NCBI GenBank assembly: GCA_030490835.1 | Contig: CM059971.1 | Location: 98,980,595 to 99,044,594 of the forward strand | Length of the DNA stretch: 64,000 nt | Direction of reading: 5' to 3' | Source: Annona cherimola | Lineage: Eukaryota; Streptophyta; Magnoliopsida; Magnoliales; Annonaceae | Shown: positions 12,998 through 23,502 of the stretch, in pieces | Layout: each line of letters starts with the position of its first letter | Position numbering within the stretch: position 1 is the stretch's first letter | Notes under the pieces: generated by a model | Told to the model about the DNA's origin: nothing | Database searches by the model: none | Seen by the model: only the letters and a program-made list of their open reading frames with translations | Program-made: the position numbers and the translations under genes

Positions 12998-15017
12998 TAG
13001 GGGTGGGAATCGGAGCGGGTCGGGACGGGTCAGGGTGTGCCCAACCCTAATCCTGCCTTTCAAAAATCTGGTTTAACCCTTATTTTTATCCGGATCGGGA
13101 CAAGGTCGGTTTGACCCTTACTTTTTTTCACTAGGTTTCGGGACAAAATTCGGGTCGGGAACGGGTTGATATCGGGACAACGGGTCGGGTAAAAACTACG
13201 GGTCAAGTAAAAAAATTTTAAGAATCACGTGAACCTATAAGTATAAAGACAAATCTATATTAAATTTAACTACTATATACTGCAATCTATTACCAATCAG
13301 TCAAAGTAAAACATAAGTACTTAAATAAAATATGAATATTTATTCACGCATATAAGAACAAGTTAATGAAACATACCTCGTTCAACATTCTGTTCACAAT
13401 TTGAATATTGAACCAATAATTGTTTGAACTCATTTCATGTCTTTTGTTGTTTACCTTCAACGAAAAATAATAATGATGTCACATTTAGAATTTAAAATGA
13501 CAATTGTTTAAGTATATAGTAGGAGAGCAGTTTTACCTGAAAAGTATAAAGAATATTGATAATATTTTTGTGTTGTAATGAAAGCTTCTACAAGGCATGA
13601 CCTGGATAACACTTATGCAATGGAATCAATAAAATAAAACCACAACCAATAACACTTTCGACCACAATTAATAACGACATACACGCACATAAAAAATAAA
13701 AAAGTATAACTAATTTAATTGATAGTATAAATCCTTCATCTATTAATAGAAAAAATTCTAAGTTTAGCAAACATACAAGAGACACATATTTTGTCCACCA
13801 TATCTTTCTCGACATTCTCATCTACATCCAAACTCATATTCTTATACTATGTTATTTCGAATGCAATGCCTAAAAAAATTACAAATACAAGAAATCAAAA
13901 TCCAAAACATAATACAACCATATTACCAAAAGCAAAGATTTTGAGAAATCTAATCCATGAGCAATTTAAACAATTAATCAATAATATGAGTACCATGTAC
14001 CAGCTTAAACATATTAGATTAAATGAGAAAAATGTAAAGGAAAATAATATATACCAACTGTTGAATCCACCAGAAAAATAACTCCTTTCTAGTGCAACCA
14101 ACGAATTCCCGTGAAGATCAGAAAAATGACGATTGGCAAGGGTCAGGACTCTAATCGATTCCCGTACTCCACTCCCATCCGGTTCTTCTGCATTAATGGA
14201 TGAGTTTATATATACCAGCTCTGGGAAGTCCCGGACCAGTTATGCAACCCAAGTACCCAACTAGCAGCAATGGTCGCCGCTCCCACATTCACCTCTGTAC
14301 GGCTGCTTCTGTACTGTTCGCCATCTCTCATCTCCGCCACACGTCAGCAGAAGTGGCTGTATACATTGTCCACATGGGCTTGTCCGCCATGCTTAAGGCC
14401 TTCGCCGATCATCGAAGCTGGTACGTGACGAGTCTCTCAGCTGTCCATGGCTTCAGTGCACGCCTCACCCCGTCTTAGCTGGAAGCGCTGCAGAACTCTC
14501 ATGGCTACTTATCTGCATACCGTAGCATGCCCGTCACCGTCAATACCACCCACACTTCTAGATTCCTCCACCTCGGCAGGATACGACCTGAATGCGTGAC
14601 GGGATTTGGGCGCGGCGCGAGTCCTCTGCTGCGGGAAACTTAGATTAGGCCATTAGGGATTTTAGACTTGCAGTTGCAGCAATCAGTAAGTTGGGGAAGA
14701 ACGGAAGATGACCATTGAGGCATCGACAGCCTGAGTGCTTGACGGAGTTTGCTCGCGGTGCGGCGCGGGACTCTGCTGTGGGGAAGCTTAGATTAGGGCA
14801 TCTAATTGCGAATCTGTGATGTATCATATATGAGATACCAGCGAGTCAGTGGGGTGGGGCGGGGCGGCGGGTATAAGCATGCCCGATTCCGGTAGGTCCG
14901 CCCTGACCCGCTCTTTTTAGAGAACCTTAAACATTCGACCTGCTCCGCCCCACCGGGTACAAAATCCCGACCCGACCCGGTATGTCACGGGTCGACCCGC
15001 CCCGATTTCCTCCCCTA
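12998..15017. mobile_element. Non-autonomous hAT element carrying a subtilase gene fragment
   Basis: Left terminus TAGGGGTGGGAATC, right terminus GATTTCCTCCCCTA. It is flanked by a perfect 8-bp duplication CTTTGACC at 12990-12997 and 15018-15025. TAGGGG ends and an 8-bp duplication are hAT hallmarks. Both subterminal regions are crowded with GGGTCGGG/CCCGACCC-like motifs. The interior encodes no transposase and contains a subtilisin-like protease prodomain fragment at 14273-14578. The ends and several hundred subterminal bases are homologous, in inverted orientation, to the element at 21833-23171. Confidence 0.88.
14273..14578 (+). pseudogene. Subtilisin-like serine protease (SBT) N-terminal fragment inside a hAT element
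   Basis: Translation in one frame gives AVYIVHMGLSAMLKAFADH, then HGFSARLTPS, a TAG stop at 14476-14478, then LEALQNSHGYLSAYRSMPV and NTTHTSRFLHL. This is the inhibitor-I9 prodomain of plant subtilases up to just before the catalytic domain. Compared with the usual prodomain, about 20 residues are missing between SWYVTSLS and AVHGFSARL. The upstream signal-peptide-like sequence (from ATG at about 14270) is in a different frame. There are no Asp, His or Ser catalytic regions. It is best read as a host gene fragment captured by the surrounding transposon and since decayed. It is not a functional gene. Confidence 0.82.
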
Positions 15018-15025
15018 CTTTGACC

Positions 15026-15254
15026 CATCCCATGTAGCTATTTTGTTGGGTTCTTGTTGGTTTGGTACGGGAACCCAACAAACTCTTTGCTTTACATTTT
15101 GACCTATTGTATCTTATTTTTGCGATGCAGGAGCCATGCATTCCAAAACAAGCCAAACTCTATTGGTCTATTATTGCATATTTTGATAAGACCAACAACG
15201 AAATAGTTCTAACAGAATCAGTCCATGACTTATATATATATATATATATATATA
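15026..15254. other. Spacer ending in a TA microsatellite
   Basis: Unique-looking sequence followed by a (TA)n run at 15231-15254 that serves as the left flank of the next MITE. Confidence 0.5.
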
Positions 15255-15619
15255 AATATTCAAGGTAGCTTCACTACACCATAATTACGGTGTGCAGTTA
15301 CCTCAAAATGAATCTCATATGATCATAAAATTATAACCTACTCTACCCATTGTATTTAGAATTATGTATTCTATTGTCATACCAATTTTTATTCCAATTG
15401 GATATGTGTATGGACTTCATTTGACAAATTCAACGGAATAAAATAGTTTGATGTAAATAACAATTTTAAAGTTATTTTTTTAACATGTAAACCATTTACT
15501 ATAAAATGTATATATGGATAAATGACTATATAAAGTATCAATATATTTAAGTATATGTAGGACACACTTTGGGCTAAATGCACCATTAATTATGGTGCAG
15601 CTTCACTGTATAGGAAAGT

Positions 15620-15623
<4 letters not shown>
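15255..15623 (+). mobile_element. Micron-like MITE in a TA microsatellite (subfamily 1)
   Basis: A 369-bp block lies exactly between two (TA)n arrays. Near its ends it carries inverted ACACCATAATTA...TAATTATGGTGC segments. It is strongly similar to 53545-53918 (shared CATTGTATTTAGAATTATGT and CCAATTGGATATGTGTA blocks). MITEs that insert specifically into TA microsatellites are known in plants as Micron-type elements; membership is inferred from the flanks. Confidence 0.75.
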
Positions 15624-15653
<30 letters not shown>

Positions 15654-15656
<3 letters not shown>

Positions 15657-15994
15657 TAATCAAGTGTAGCACAGTAGTGCTAAAATGGGCCCCATATGAT
15701 GATCAAATTATAATCTACTCCACCCATTGTATTTAGAATAATGTATTCTATTATCATATCAATTTTCATCCCAATCGGATATGTATATGAACCCCATATG
15801 AAAATAGTACAAATTCAACGTAACAAAGTAGTTTGATATAAATAAAAACTTTAAAGTGATTTTTTCAACATCTAAACCATCTAAAGTATGATTTATATAT
15901 GGAAAAATGATTGTATAAATTTTCATTCTGTTTTAATATGTGTGGAGCCTATTTTTTGGGCAACTGTACCGCTGTTCCAGTGCAGCGACCCTTG
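15654..15994 (+). mobile_element. Micron-like MITE in the same TA array (subfamily 2)
   Basis: A 341-bp block shares its left (TA)n array (15624-15653) with the previous MITE and ends at another (TA)n array (15995-16010). It is related to the first copy (CCACCCATTGTATTTAGAAT, AATTTTCATCCCAATCGGAT). It is closest to 51955-52295, which lies in reverse orientation in the MCCB intron. Confidence 0.72.
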
Positions 15995-16010
15995 TATATA
16001 TATATATATA

Positions 16011-17533
16011 CATAAATATTTGGTGTTCCAATCACCTTTTTTTTTTTTAATAAAACAGATGATTCATCCGTTTGTCCATCGCTGTAGCAATAGCGGATTG
16101 TATTTGATTGGTCAACAGATATACATATCTCTTTCATTGCTTAGAATGATTCGGAAAAAAAGCATCATGATGCATTTGGGCAAATAACCAAATCCTTGAT
16201 TAGGATGTTACATCCACCTACTAATCTGTCAACGCATTTGCTATTGTTTTCTTTCCATCTGCATGCCATTAATTAAACATTATACGCGAGGGAGGGAGCA
16301 AAATAATTAAAAATAAGCCTTGGTCATCCAAATTCCAATGCGGATGGTGGATGGGAATGAATACACGCATGCAACCATTTGGACAACGCTGTGAGTGCAT
16401 GTCATCATAATAAGCACACGATAACTTTAATCTGTCAATGCGTGCAAATCTTCAAATGAACATGTTTAGTTCTTTTGACCAAGATGGCTGATCCAAGCCC
16501 TTAAACCTGTTTTTACCAAGCTCAAGCTCATAACTAGGCTTGAACGATGGTCTTAGACAAAATTGCATGATCATCGCGAGCCTCTTTTACTAGCTAAAAA
16601 TGAACAATTAATTTACTATAGAACTGTTGGTGGGAGAAGGTATTAGATAGCTTGTAATTGATATACAATTGTTGACTTTTGATGGAACTAAAAAATAATA
16701 TTTTTCAGATAAAAAAATATCTTTTTTGTTTCATTTAAATATATTTTTTGTATATTTCGATACTTGCGGTTTTGCCAAAGCACTATGTGTGGAGTGGTTG
16801 GAATCCCACGCATGTGGGATTTCAGCCGAATTTGTTATCTCCCTTTTGGCAACGTAGAGTTTGTTGTGTTTAGGGTGAACGAGCTTAATGCGTAATATCA
16901 AATGTACTAATAAAAAAATTCTTGTAGTTTTTTTTTAAATAAATAATTTTTATTGTTAAAACTATGCATTAGAGATCATAATGACTTCTAAAGATTTGTA
17001 TGCATAACTAGCTATTGTAAGCAAAAAAGACACACAATAACAAAACAAGAATACTTAAATTCTTAAACTAATCATTCAAGAGCTTTAGGTTAAATTTTCA
17101 ATGTATTTTATAATGGTTTTTTAATTTCATGAAACCAATTCAATGGAAATGAATTCATGAAAGTCATTGATTTGTGCTTACTTTAATGATGAAATTAAAA
17201 TCTAATCTGCTTATTTTGTTCAATAATATTATTTATCGAAAGGTAAAAAATTATTTGAATTAGTCTTTCTGGAGTGATATTAGCTTTAAAATATATATAA
17301 CTATGTACATAGTTTGAAAATTATTTGGATTTATTCACAAATACATTTAAATGTGGAAATAAGCTTTATAATTATTAATTAGATTAGGGAGAATATTTAT
17401 TGATCTACATAAGGAGATTATTTTATGGCGTATTTAGGATAATCCTATTAGACAGAATTGAACAGGATGTTAAGGTGAAGAAAGACCACCATATTATATG
17501 TGCATGGTAGACCATGATAAGCCATAAGCAAGG
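16011..17533. other. Intergenic region, no gene recognised
   Basis: AT-rich. A short perfect hairpin (AATCCCACGCATGTGGGATT) sits near 16801-16820. No coding exons are identifiable. Confidence 0.5.
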
Positions 17534-17629
17534 ATTGACCTGAGCGAGATGAAATAGGATGGCAATAAAATCATTGACCTGAGCGAGATAAAATAGAATG
17601 GCAATAAAATCATTGACCTGAGCGAGATG
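17534..17629. repeat. 39-bp minisatellite, ~2.4 copies
   Basis: The unit starts ATTGACCTGAGCGAGAT at 17534, 17573 and 17612, an exact 39-bp period with three or four substitutions between copies. Because 39 is divisible by three, the reverse strand shows a spurious 13-residue peptide repeat. Confidence 0.85.
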
Positions 17630-19639
17630 TAAAAGAAAAACCTTTGAGTGAGTGTTTGGGAGTATACCAATATCAAATGAGACGATAAGGTTTGATGAGG
17701 ATAATATGACTATGCATTAAAAAATAAAAAATATATTAGGTATAAGTAAGTATTATTAGAAATCAAAAGTAAAGTTATTAAAGCAAAGTTATTAACTTTT
17801 TATATATTGAAAATAAAAAATTATATTAAAATTACGAAAAGTAAATTTTCCAAAAAATCCCAATAAGGTGCAAAATTCATTTTTGATTTTTTGATATATT
17901 TTTTAATAAAACTATTAATCCAATTATAATTAATCTATAAATAAAATCTTACCATTTTGAGGTGTATATTTTTTACTTTTAAAAAATGACTAAACCCCTG
18001 TTTTTAAAATTTTAAAAATATATTCATCTTCGAAAAAGATAAAACTCAATGCTTAAGTTAAATACAATTAAATTAGCTATTTTATAAAAAAAATTCAAAA
18101 AATAAAAAATAGGTTCTGCACTAATTGCATTAAGTTTTCAAACGTTACTGAGACTCAATTCATTCAATACCTTCGTATGCTACATGTACAGGTTATAGAG
18201 TCTAAAACACATCATTTTTTCAATTTTTTGGCAAAATTGTTATTATAATTATGTTTAATCCATGAACTAATTTTTATGAATTTTAGTTATGTGTATATAT
18301 TTATTTTGAATTTTTAAACATAAAAGTATTTAGTCATTTTAAATTGTTGAAACATGATTAAAATACCCCTATGTTTAAGAATTCAAAATATATATATATA
18401 CACACACACACGAGCCTCCTGAATGCATGTCTTTTTTTTGAAATTTTTTTATAAAGTTGTTAATCTAAGTGTATTTAACATATGTATCGATTTTTAGTAT
18501 TTTTAAATTACTAAAATGCCACCGACTTTTAAAAATCTAAAAAAAGAATCTCAAAATCTTAAAAAAGATAAAAATTGATACACATATTAAATACACTTAA
18601 ATTAACAATTATGAAAAAAAGTCTCAAACAAATGGATATATGCACCTGGAAGTATTGAGTAGAAGCATACAATCAGGCTCATATATATATATATATATAC
18701 AAAATTGGTAAAAAATGGATAATCAGTATTTAGACATTTACAAATCTTTTTTATAGATTAAACATAACTAGATTAATCATTTTGCAAAAAAAAATTTGAA
18801 AAACAATAAATGTTATTGAACCAGTATGAAATGATCATTATGCAAATAATACAGAGGTATAAATTCGAGTTACATCGAAACTGTCACTGAACATCTTTTG
18901 ATTCAGCATCCTAACCGCCCAATTGCGTTGAGTTTTGTGTTTAGACATTGGCAGGTCCTTTTCAGGGCGTTGAGGTGGCGAATTTTCTATTGAAATTCAA
19001 CGGAGCAACTGCGGAATGGGAATGAAAGGTCAGGAATTCTAATTCACAGAAATCAACGGTCGCATTACTTGGGGGTAGGTCACGAAATGTTCGGTTCAGG
19101 CCGCAGACTCGCAGTGTCGTATTCCCTTCGATTTTTCGAAATCCGTAACAATGGGCATCGTTGCTGGACGGCCCTGATCCGCCACCTCGGGCCTCGGCTC
19201 CCGTCCTTCCCCTCTACCGCCCATCCTTACTACGGGCATGGCTTTGTTTTGTTTTTAATATTTCGCAGTACGGTCTCCGGTCCACACTCCATAGTCAAAT
19301 CATCCCCGACCGCAATTTTGTGCTCCGCTTCCCACATTATAGACCAAAACTAGAGTTGGATAAATTATCTAAACGGTTGATATGTCTCTTTCAAAGGGAG
19401 CAAAATTTTAACTGCATTAAAATAATAACTATAAATTAATAAATTCGATATAATGTAGAGTACATATTCAATGACATGAATGGTTTGGATCACTAAAATG
19501 AACGACTGCCTAAAAAGAGTGCTCATGCTTGACTACCATGTGTGCGTCAGCTGTGTACCAGCAGACGTCAGCACTTACGTCAGTCTGGTAACTGGGAAAA
19601 AATTTTGAAAAATGTAAGAAGGATGGTGGAACATGCGAA
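17630..19639. other. Intergenic region with an AT-rich foldback and a less AT-rich island
   Basis: At 18440-18625 a foldback with TTTAACATATGTAT-type arms resembles the hairpins at 26447-26610 and 38240-38510. At 18950-19350 composition becomes more balanced and there are overlapping open frames of about 90 codons on the plus strand (19069-19353 and 19161-19439). No protein family is recognisable. A (TA)n/(CA)n run lies at 18390-18412 and a (TA)n run at 18680-18700. Confidence 0.5.
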
Positions 19640-20212
19640 GTTAAAATTTTTTCATTTAAATTTTTTTTACTCTTTGTTATTATTTTATTTTTAATTATTT
19701 ATTTACATTTTTAGTATACAATTATCCTACTTTTTCAATTATTTCTACACAACTACTTGTACAACAAACTTATATATTTTAATTTTATTTTTTTTATTCT
19801 TCGGGTGTGTTTGGTCAACTACTTGTACAACTACTTGTCAATGAAAACTTTTCAATCAAAAACCTTTCTCTTTCCATAACTACCTTATTTTTTAATTATT
19901 TTTTCACATTTTCCTATATAAACAACCATACTTTTCAATCATTTCTACACAAATACCAATACAACTACCCTATCTATTTTAACTTTATTATCTTTACACC
20001 TCATTATTACCCCTATCATATCACATCATTTTCTATCAACTTGACAACTTCTACTCTGAAAACTTTTCATCAAAAAGTTTTACCTCCAACCAAACACACC
20101 CTTCATCATTACTCTTCTATTATATCACATCATTTTCTTTCATTTTGACAAATTTTTCACTAAAAACTTTTTGTATAAAATTTTTATCACTTTCCATACA
20201 CACTACACTAAA
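19640..20212 (+). repeat. Tourist-like MITE interrupted by a second copy of its own family
   Basis: The outer copy's left part (19640-19802) breaks off at ...TTTTATTCTTC and resumes at 20102 with TTCATCATTACTC, reconstituting the normal family order across the gap. The break falls at the TTC duplicated by the inner element. Confidence 0.8.
19803..20101 (+). mobile_element. Tourist-like MITE, best preserved copy
   Basis: 299 bp with termini GGGTGTGTTTGG and CCAAACACACCC and a perfect 3-bp target duplication TTC (19800-19802 and 20102-20104). The 3-bp duplication and GGGTGTGTTTGG ends fit the PIF/Harbinger (Tourist) group. No protein of its own is encoded. It is the reference copy for the family found throughout the window. 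Confidence 0.88.
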
Positions 20213-21832
20213 AAAAGATATTAATGTAACAGAGTAAATTACGAGAGAAAGTATAATAATAATGAAATAAATAGAATTTTATTGTATTAAAAAAATGAAA
20301 TAATAATTAGCAATAAAAACCGTTACATAATTTAAAGGGTCAGCCATGCCTTTGGCCATTGCATCAAACCCCGAATATTTTTTAAATATATTTTTTATGT
20401 ATTTGTGGTTCTACCTAGATAGGCTACTATAATTTTTTGAAAAATTTAAATAATCCTATTTTTATTTAAAGAAACTATTTAGATGTTTTCAACAAAACGT
20501 CAATAAAATGTCAAAAAAAGCAGGAACCTATCTGGGTAAAGCCTGCAAATATATTAAAAATTAAAAATATATAGGACTTAATCTGGTAGCTAATCGCAAG
20601 GATGTTATCAACATCTTAGTTTGGCAATTAGAAGTTTTCCCTAACATTTTCAATTTTTTATACAACTAGCGCACCTTTTATATCGTAATCTTATTTTCCA
20701 ATAATATTTTACATTTTTCACATAGCTACTTTATTCTATTTTTAGTTTTATTTATTCTACTTTGGATATCTCTATTATATCGTGTAGGTCTCTCATGCTT
20801 TACAATTTTTTTTCCAGCAACATTTTACATGACACAATTCGATAATGGCAACTACTGAATTGGTGAAGAGGAAAGCCAATCGATACCATTAAATAAAAAG
20901 TTATCCCGTCAGAAAAGCACATTAATTCTATACATTCACCCTATCAATAAAGGACATTAATACTGTACATCCCATTGTAACTTATTTATAACAATTTTAT
21001 ATGTTTCATATTTTTTAAATGTTCTCTTTTTTTGCTTTTTCATTTGTATATTGGTCTAAGTATATTTAGTTCGTATACTAGATTTATTATTTTTAAAATC
21101 TTTGTAAATATAATTTTAAAAATTTTAAAAATAAAAAACTTTAAACATCTTATTTTCTGTCGCACATATGAAATGATAAAATTTTTTAATTTTAAAAATA
21201 TGTAAAAAGTATTTATAAAAAATTCAAAATTTAAATTTTAATATATAAATTAAATACATTTAACTTATATAAAATAAAAAAGAAAATATTAAAAATATAT
21301 ATATAAATACTCAAGATTGCCACATAGCTAAGTTATAACATAATGTATAATAATATCAATATCTACAAATAAAACTGACAAGGAAAAAGTACCTTCCCTT
21401 TACTCAATTGGAGATATGAATTTCATGCCCCATCTACAAATTTTTTCCATTGATGTTGCATATTCACCGCAAAGTACATTTTGTAAATACTTTCGGTGCC
21501 AAGAGACAATATGTCTTGGAAAATATTTGGTAATGTATAAAATGGCAGGATTGTGGAAAATGAAAAAAAAATTTATTTTGATAAATGTGTGATTAATAAA
21601 TTATGATAAGAATATGGTTGTAATAAATATATTTGTTGCATGTAATTAAAAAAAAATAATTGAAATATATAAATAAAGTACGAAAAATAGTGCGAGTAAC
21701 GCAGCAATGATTGCTTCTGGGAAACCAAATCCCACGGTTCCAACATTTGCACGTTAACACATCAGCGGGATCGAACCGGTGCGAGCAGCATATGTGCCGC
21801 AGCGGATCACTACCAAGGGCACTGCCCTTGGT
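20213..21832. other. AT-rich intergenic region
   Basis: Very A/T-rich and low complexity to about 21690. After that it is more balanced and includes a near-perfect palindrome CCAAGGGCACTGCCCTTGG just before the hAT end at 21833. No gene was recognised. Confidence 0.5.
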
Positions 21833-22066
21833 TAGGGGTGGGAATCGGGGCGGGTTAACCCATGACCCACCCCGCCCCGACCCGACCCTATTTTATACTG
21901 AAGCGGGTCGGGATTATGTACCCGAGCGAGTGGGCCAGGCCAAGGGTTTAGAAATTTCTACAATATGCGGGTCGGGGCGGACCTACTGTATCCCGACCCG
22001 CTTATAGCCGCTGACCCGCTGAAGCAACTGCATAACTATTGAATAAGTCACACCATAAAACACAAA

Positions 22067-22148
22067 CCGAACTTAGCTTAGTTGGTAGAGCGGACTGCAG
22101 TAGCTGCACATGAGTCTTAGGTCGCTGGTTTGAATTTGATAGGTTGAA
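22067..22148 (+). pseudogene. Degenerate, intron-containing tRNA-Tyr-like sequence
   Basis: The sequence follows the plant tRNA-Tyr(GTA) gene order: CCGAACT acceptor strand, TTAGCTTAGTTGGTAGAGCG D-arm (internal A box intact), an anticodon region followed by a short intron-like insert, TTAGGTCGCTGG, then GGTTTGAATTT where the B box should be. It is broken. The 5' anticodon stem lacks three bases, the anticodon position reads GCA instead of GTA, the T-stem pairs only through wobbles, and the acceptor stem has mismatches. It lies inside a hAT element. A tRNA-derived SINE head is an alternative reading. Confidence 0.72.
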
Positions 22149-22559
22149 TTTTTTGCCTTTTCTGAAATAATGTTTTTCAATACCACGTCAATACCACTTC
22201 CAAGACCACCGGTACAGAATTGCTATGAATATGTTTATTTTATTTTTCTTGCGAAGGAAAACTAGGATCAGGCCATCCAAAACATACTGTTTTAAATATT
22301 ATTCATACATATTTTCATCTCTCCCCAAAACCTTTGCTTTTCATTGATGACATTTATAATCGTAATATTTCCTATTTCTAAACAATGCAATAAAGATAAT
22401 GAGATATTAAATTGTATTATTAGTAGATGGTTGTCTGAAATTACATCAAAGCTACATACATCTTTTGCATTTACATTTCACATTTTAAAAAAAGTTCTTT
22501 TTTATTGGTATTATACGATATGAAAACTTCTTTGTGTTGGCAATTTTTTTCACAACGTC

Positions 22560-22730
22560 GCTCCTCCACTATGCAGCTTATGAGACTAACTTTGGATAAA
22601 TAATTAAATATTTGTCCAACCATTTTGACCACTTTTCACGGCTCGCTCATCCTCTACGCAACTGATGAGACTAACTTTGGATAAATAATTAAATATTCGT
22701 CCAACCACTTGGACTACTCTCATGACAACA
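22560..22730. repeat. 85-bp tandem duplication inside the hAT element
   Basis: Two units share TGAGACTAACTTTGGATAAA and AATTAAATATT(T/C)GTCCAACCA; 'GACTAAC' occurs at 22584 and 22669. The units differ at several sites. Confidence 0.8.
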
Positions 22731-23171
22731 AGACACACTACAACCCACGACTTTTACCCCGTTCGTATAAATCCATCCCGTTCAAGTTCGTTATATAATA
22801 TATTTTCTAAACCTACCCCGAAGGTATGTTTTATTAACTTATTCTTATATATGTGAATAACTGTTCATGTTTTATTTAAGGATTTATGTTTTACTTTGAC
22901 TAATTAATAATAGATTGAAGCATATAGTAGTTAAATTTAATATAAATTTATTTTTATACTAGATATGTTCATAAATTCTTAAAAATTTCTTACTTGACCC
23001 GTAGTTTTTACCCGACCCGATCTCGACCCGAATTTTGTCCCGAGACCTAGTAAAAAAAAGTAAGGGTCAAACCGATTTTGTCCCGACCCGGAAAAAAATA
23101 AGAATCAAACTAGATTTTTAAAAGTTAGGATCAGGATTGGGCACATTGACCCGCCCCGATTCCCACCCCTA

Positions 23172-23502
23172 CCCCACTGCGCTTGGATTCCAATCGCGGA
23201 TGGATTCCCGATTCCAACGAGGGTGCGTCCTTCGGTTCGACAGCGCGGATCTGCGTTTCGCGCACGTGAACAGAGATCAGGCTTCCGCGAGTAGTTTTCG
23301 AAAAGCATATTACACACAGAGCTATTGAGCTAACACTTCCGCGAGTAGTAAGTACCAGTTACCAATTCCGGGGAAGGGGCACTCAAAGTCATATTTAAAA
23401 AACACAACGCTCCCTGACAGACCCGCCATTGCAGCTGGTTTTCCAGCAAAAAAGCTAGCAGTTATCCAGTATCCAGCTCTCCCACATGCGAAGAGATCGA
23501 CA
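23172..23502 (+). promoter_or_regulatory. Presumed promoter/5' leader of the remorin gene
   Basis: Composition turns more balanced immediately after the hAT end. A 14-bp direct repeat CTTCCGCGAGTAGT occurs at 23282-23295 and 23336-23349. No TATA box or transcription start can be assigned. If the gene's promoter lies here, the hAT terminus is only ~330 bp from the start codon. Confidence 0.4.

Larger units (their letters stand above)
21833..23171. mobile_element. Non-autonomous hAT element, second copy of the 13-15 kb family
   Basis: Termini TAGGGGTGGGAATCGGGG and CCCCGATTCCCACCCCTA form a long inverted repeat. Subterminal regions are dense in CGGGTCGGG-type motifs. Compared with 12998-15017 this copy is reversed: its left end matches the other's right end. 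Neither encodes a transposase. A clean 8-bp duplication is not visible; only an offset imperfect repeat ACTGC(C/G)CTTGG flanks it. The interior holds a tRNA-Tyr-like sequence and a partial tandem duplication (22560-22730). Confidence 0.82.

Noticed and set aside
19807..20148. 113-codon open frame
   Set aside because: It lies inside a Tourist-like MITE and runs past its end; the Phe/Tyr/His/Thr-rich translation is what A/T-rich repeat sequence gives. Not a gene.
21825..23186. Target-site duplication for the second hAT element
   Set aside because: The 8 bases immediately next to the two ends (CCCTTGGT and CCCCACTG) do not match. The similar ACTGC(C/G)CTTGG strings are offset by four bases on one side, so I do not claim a duplication.
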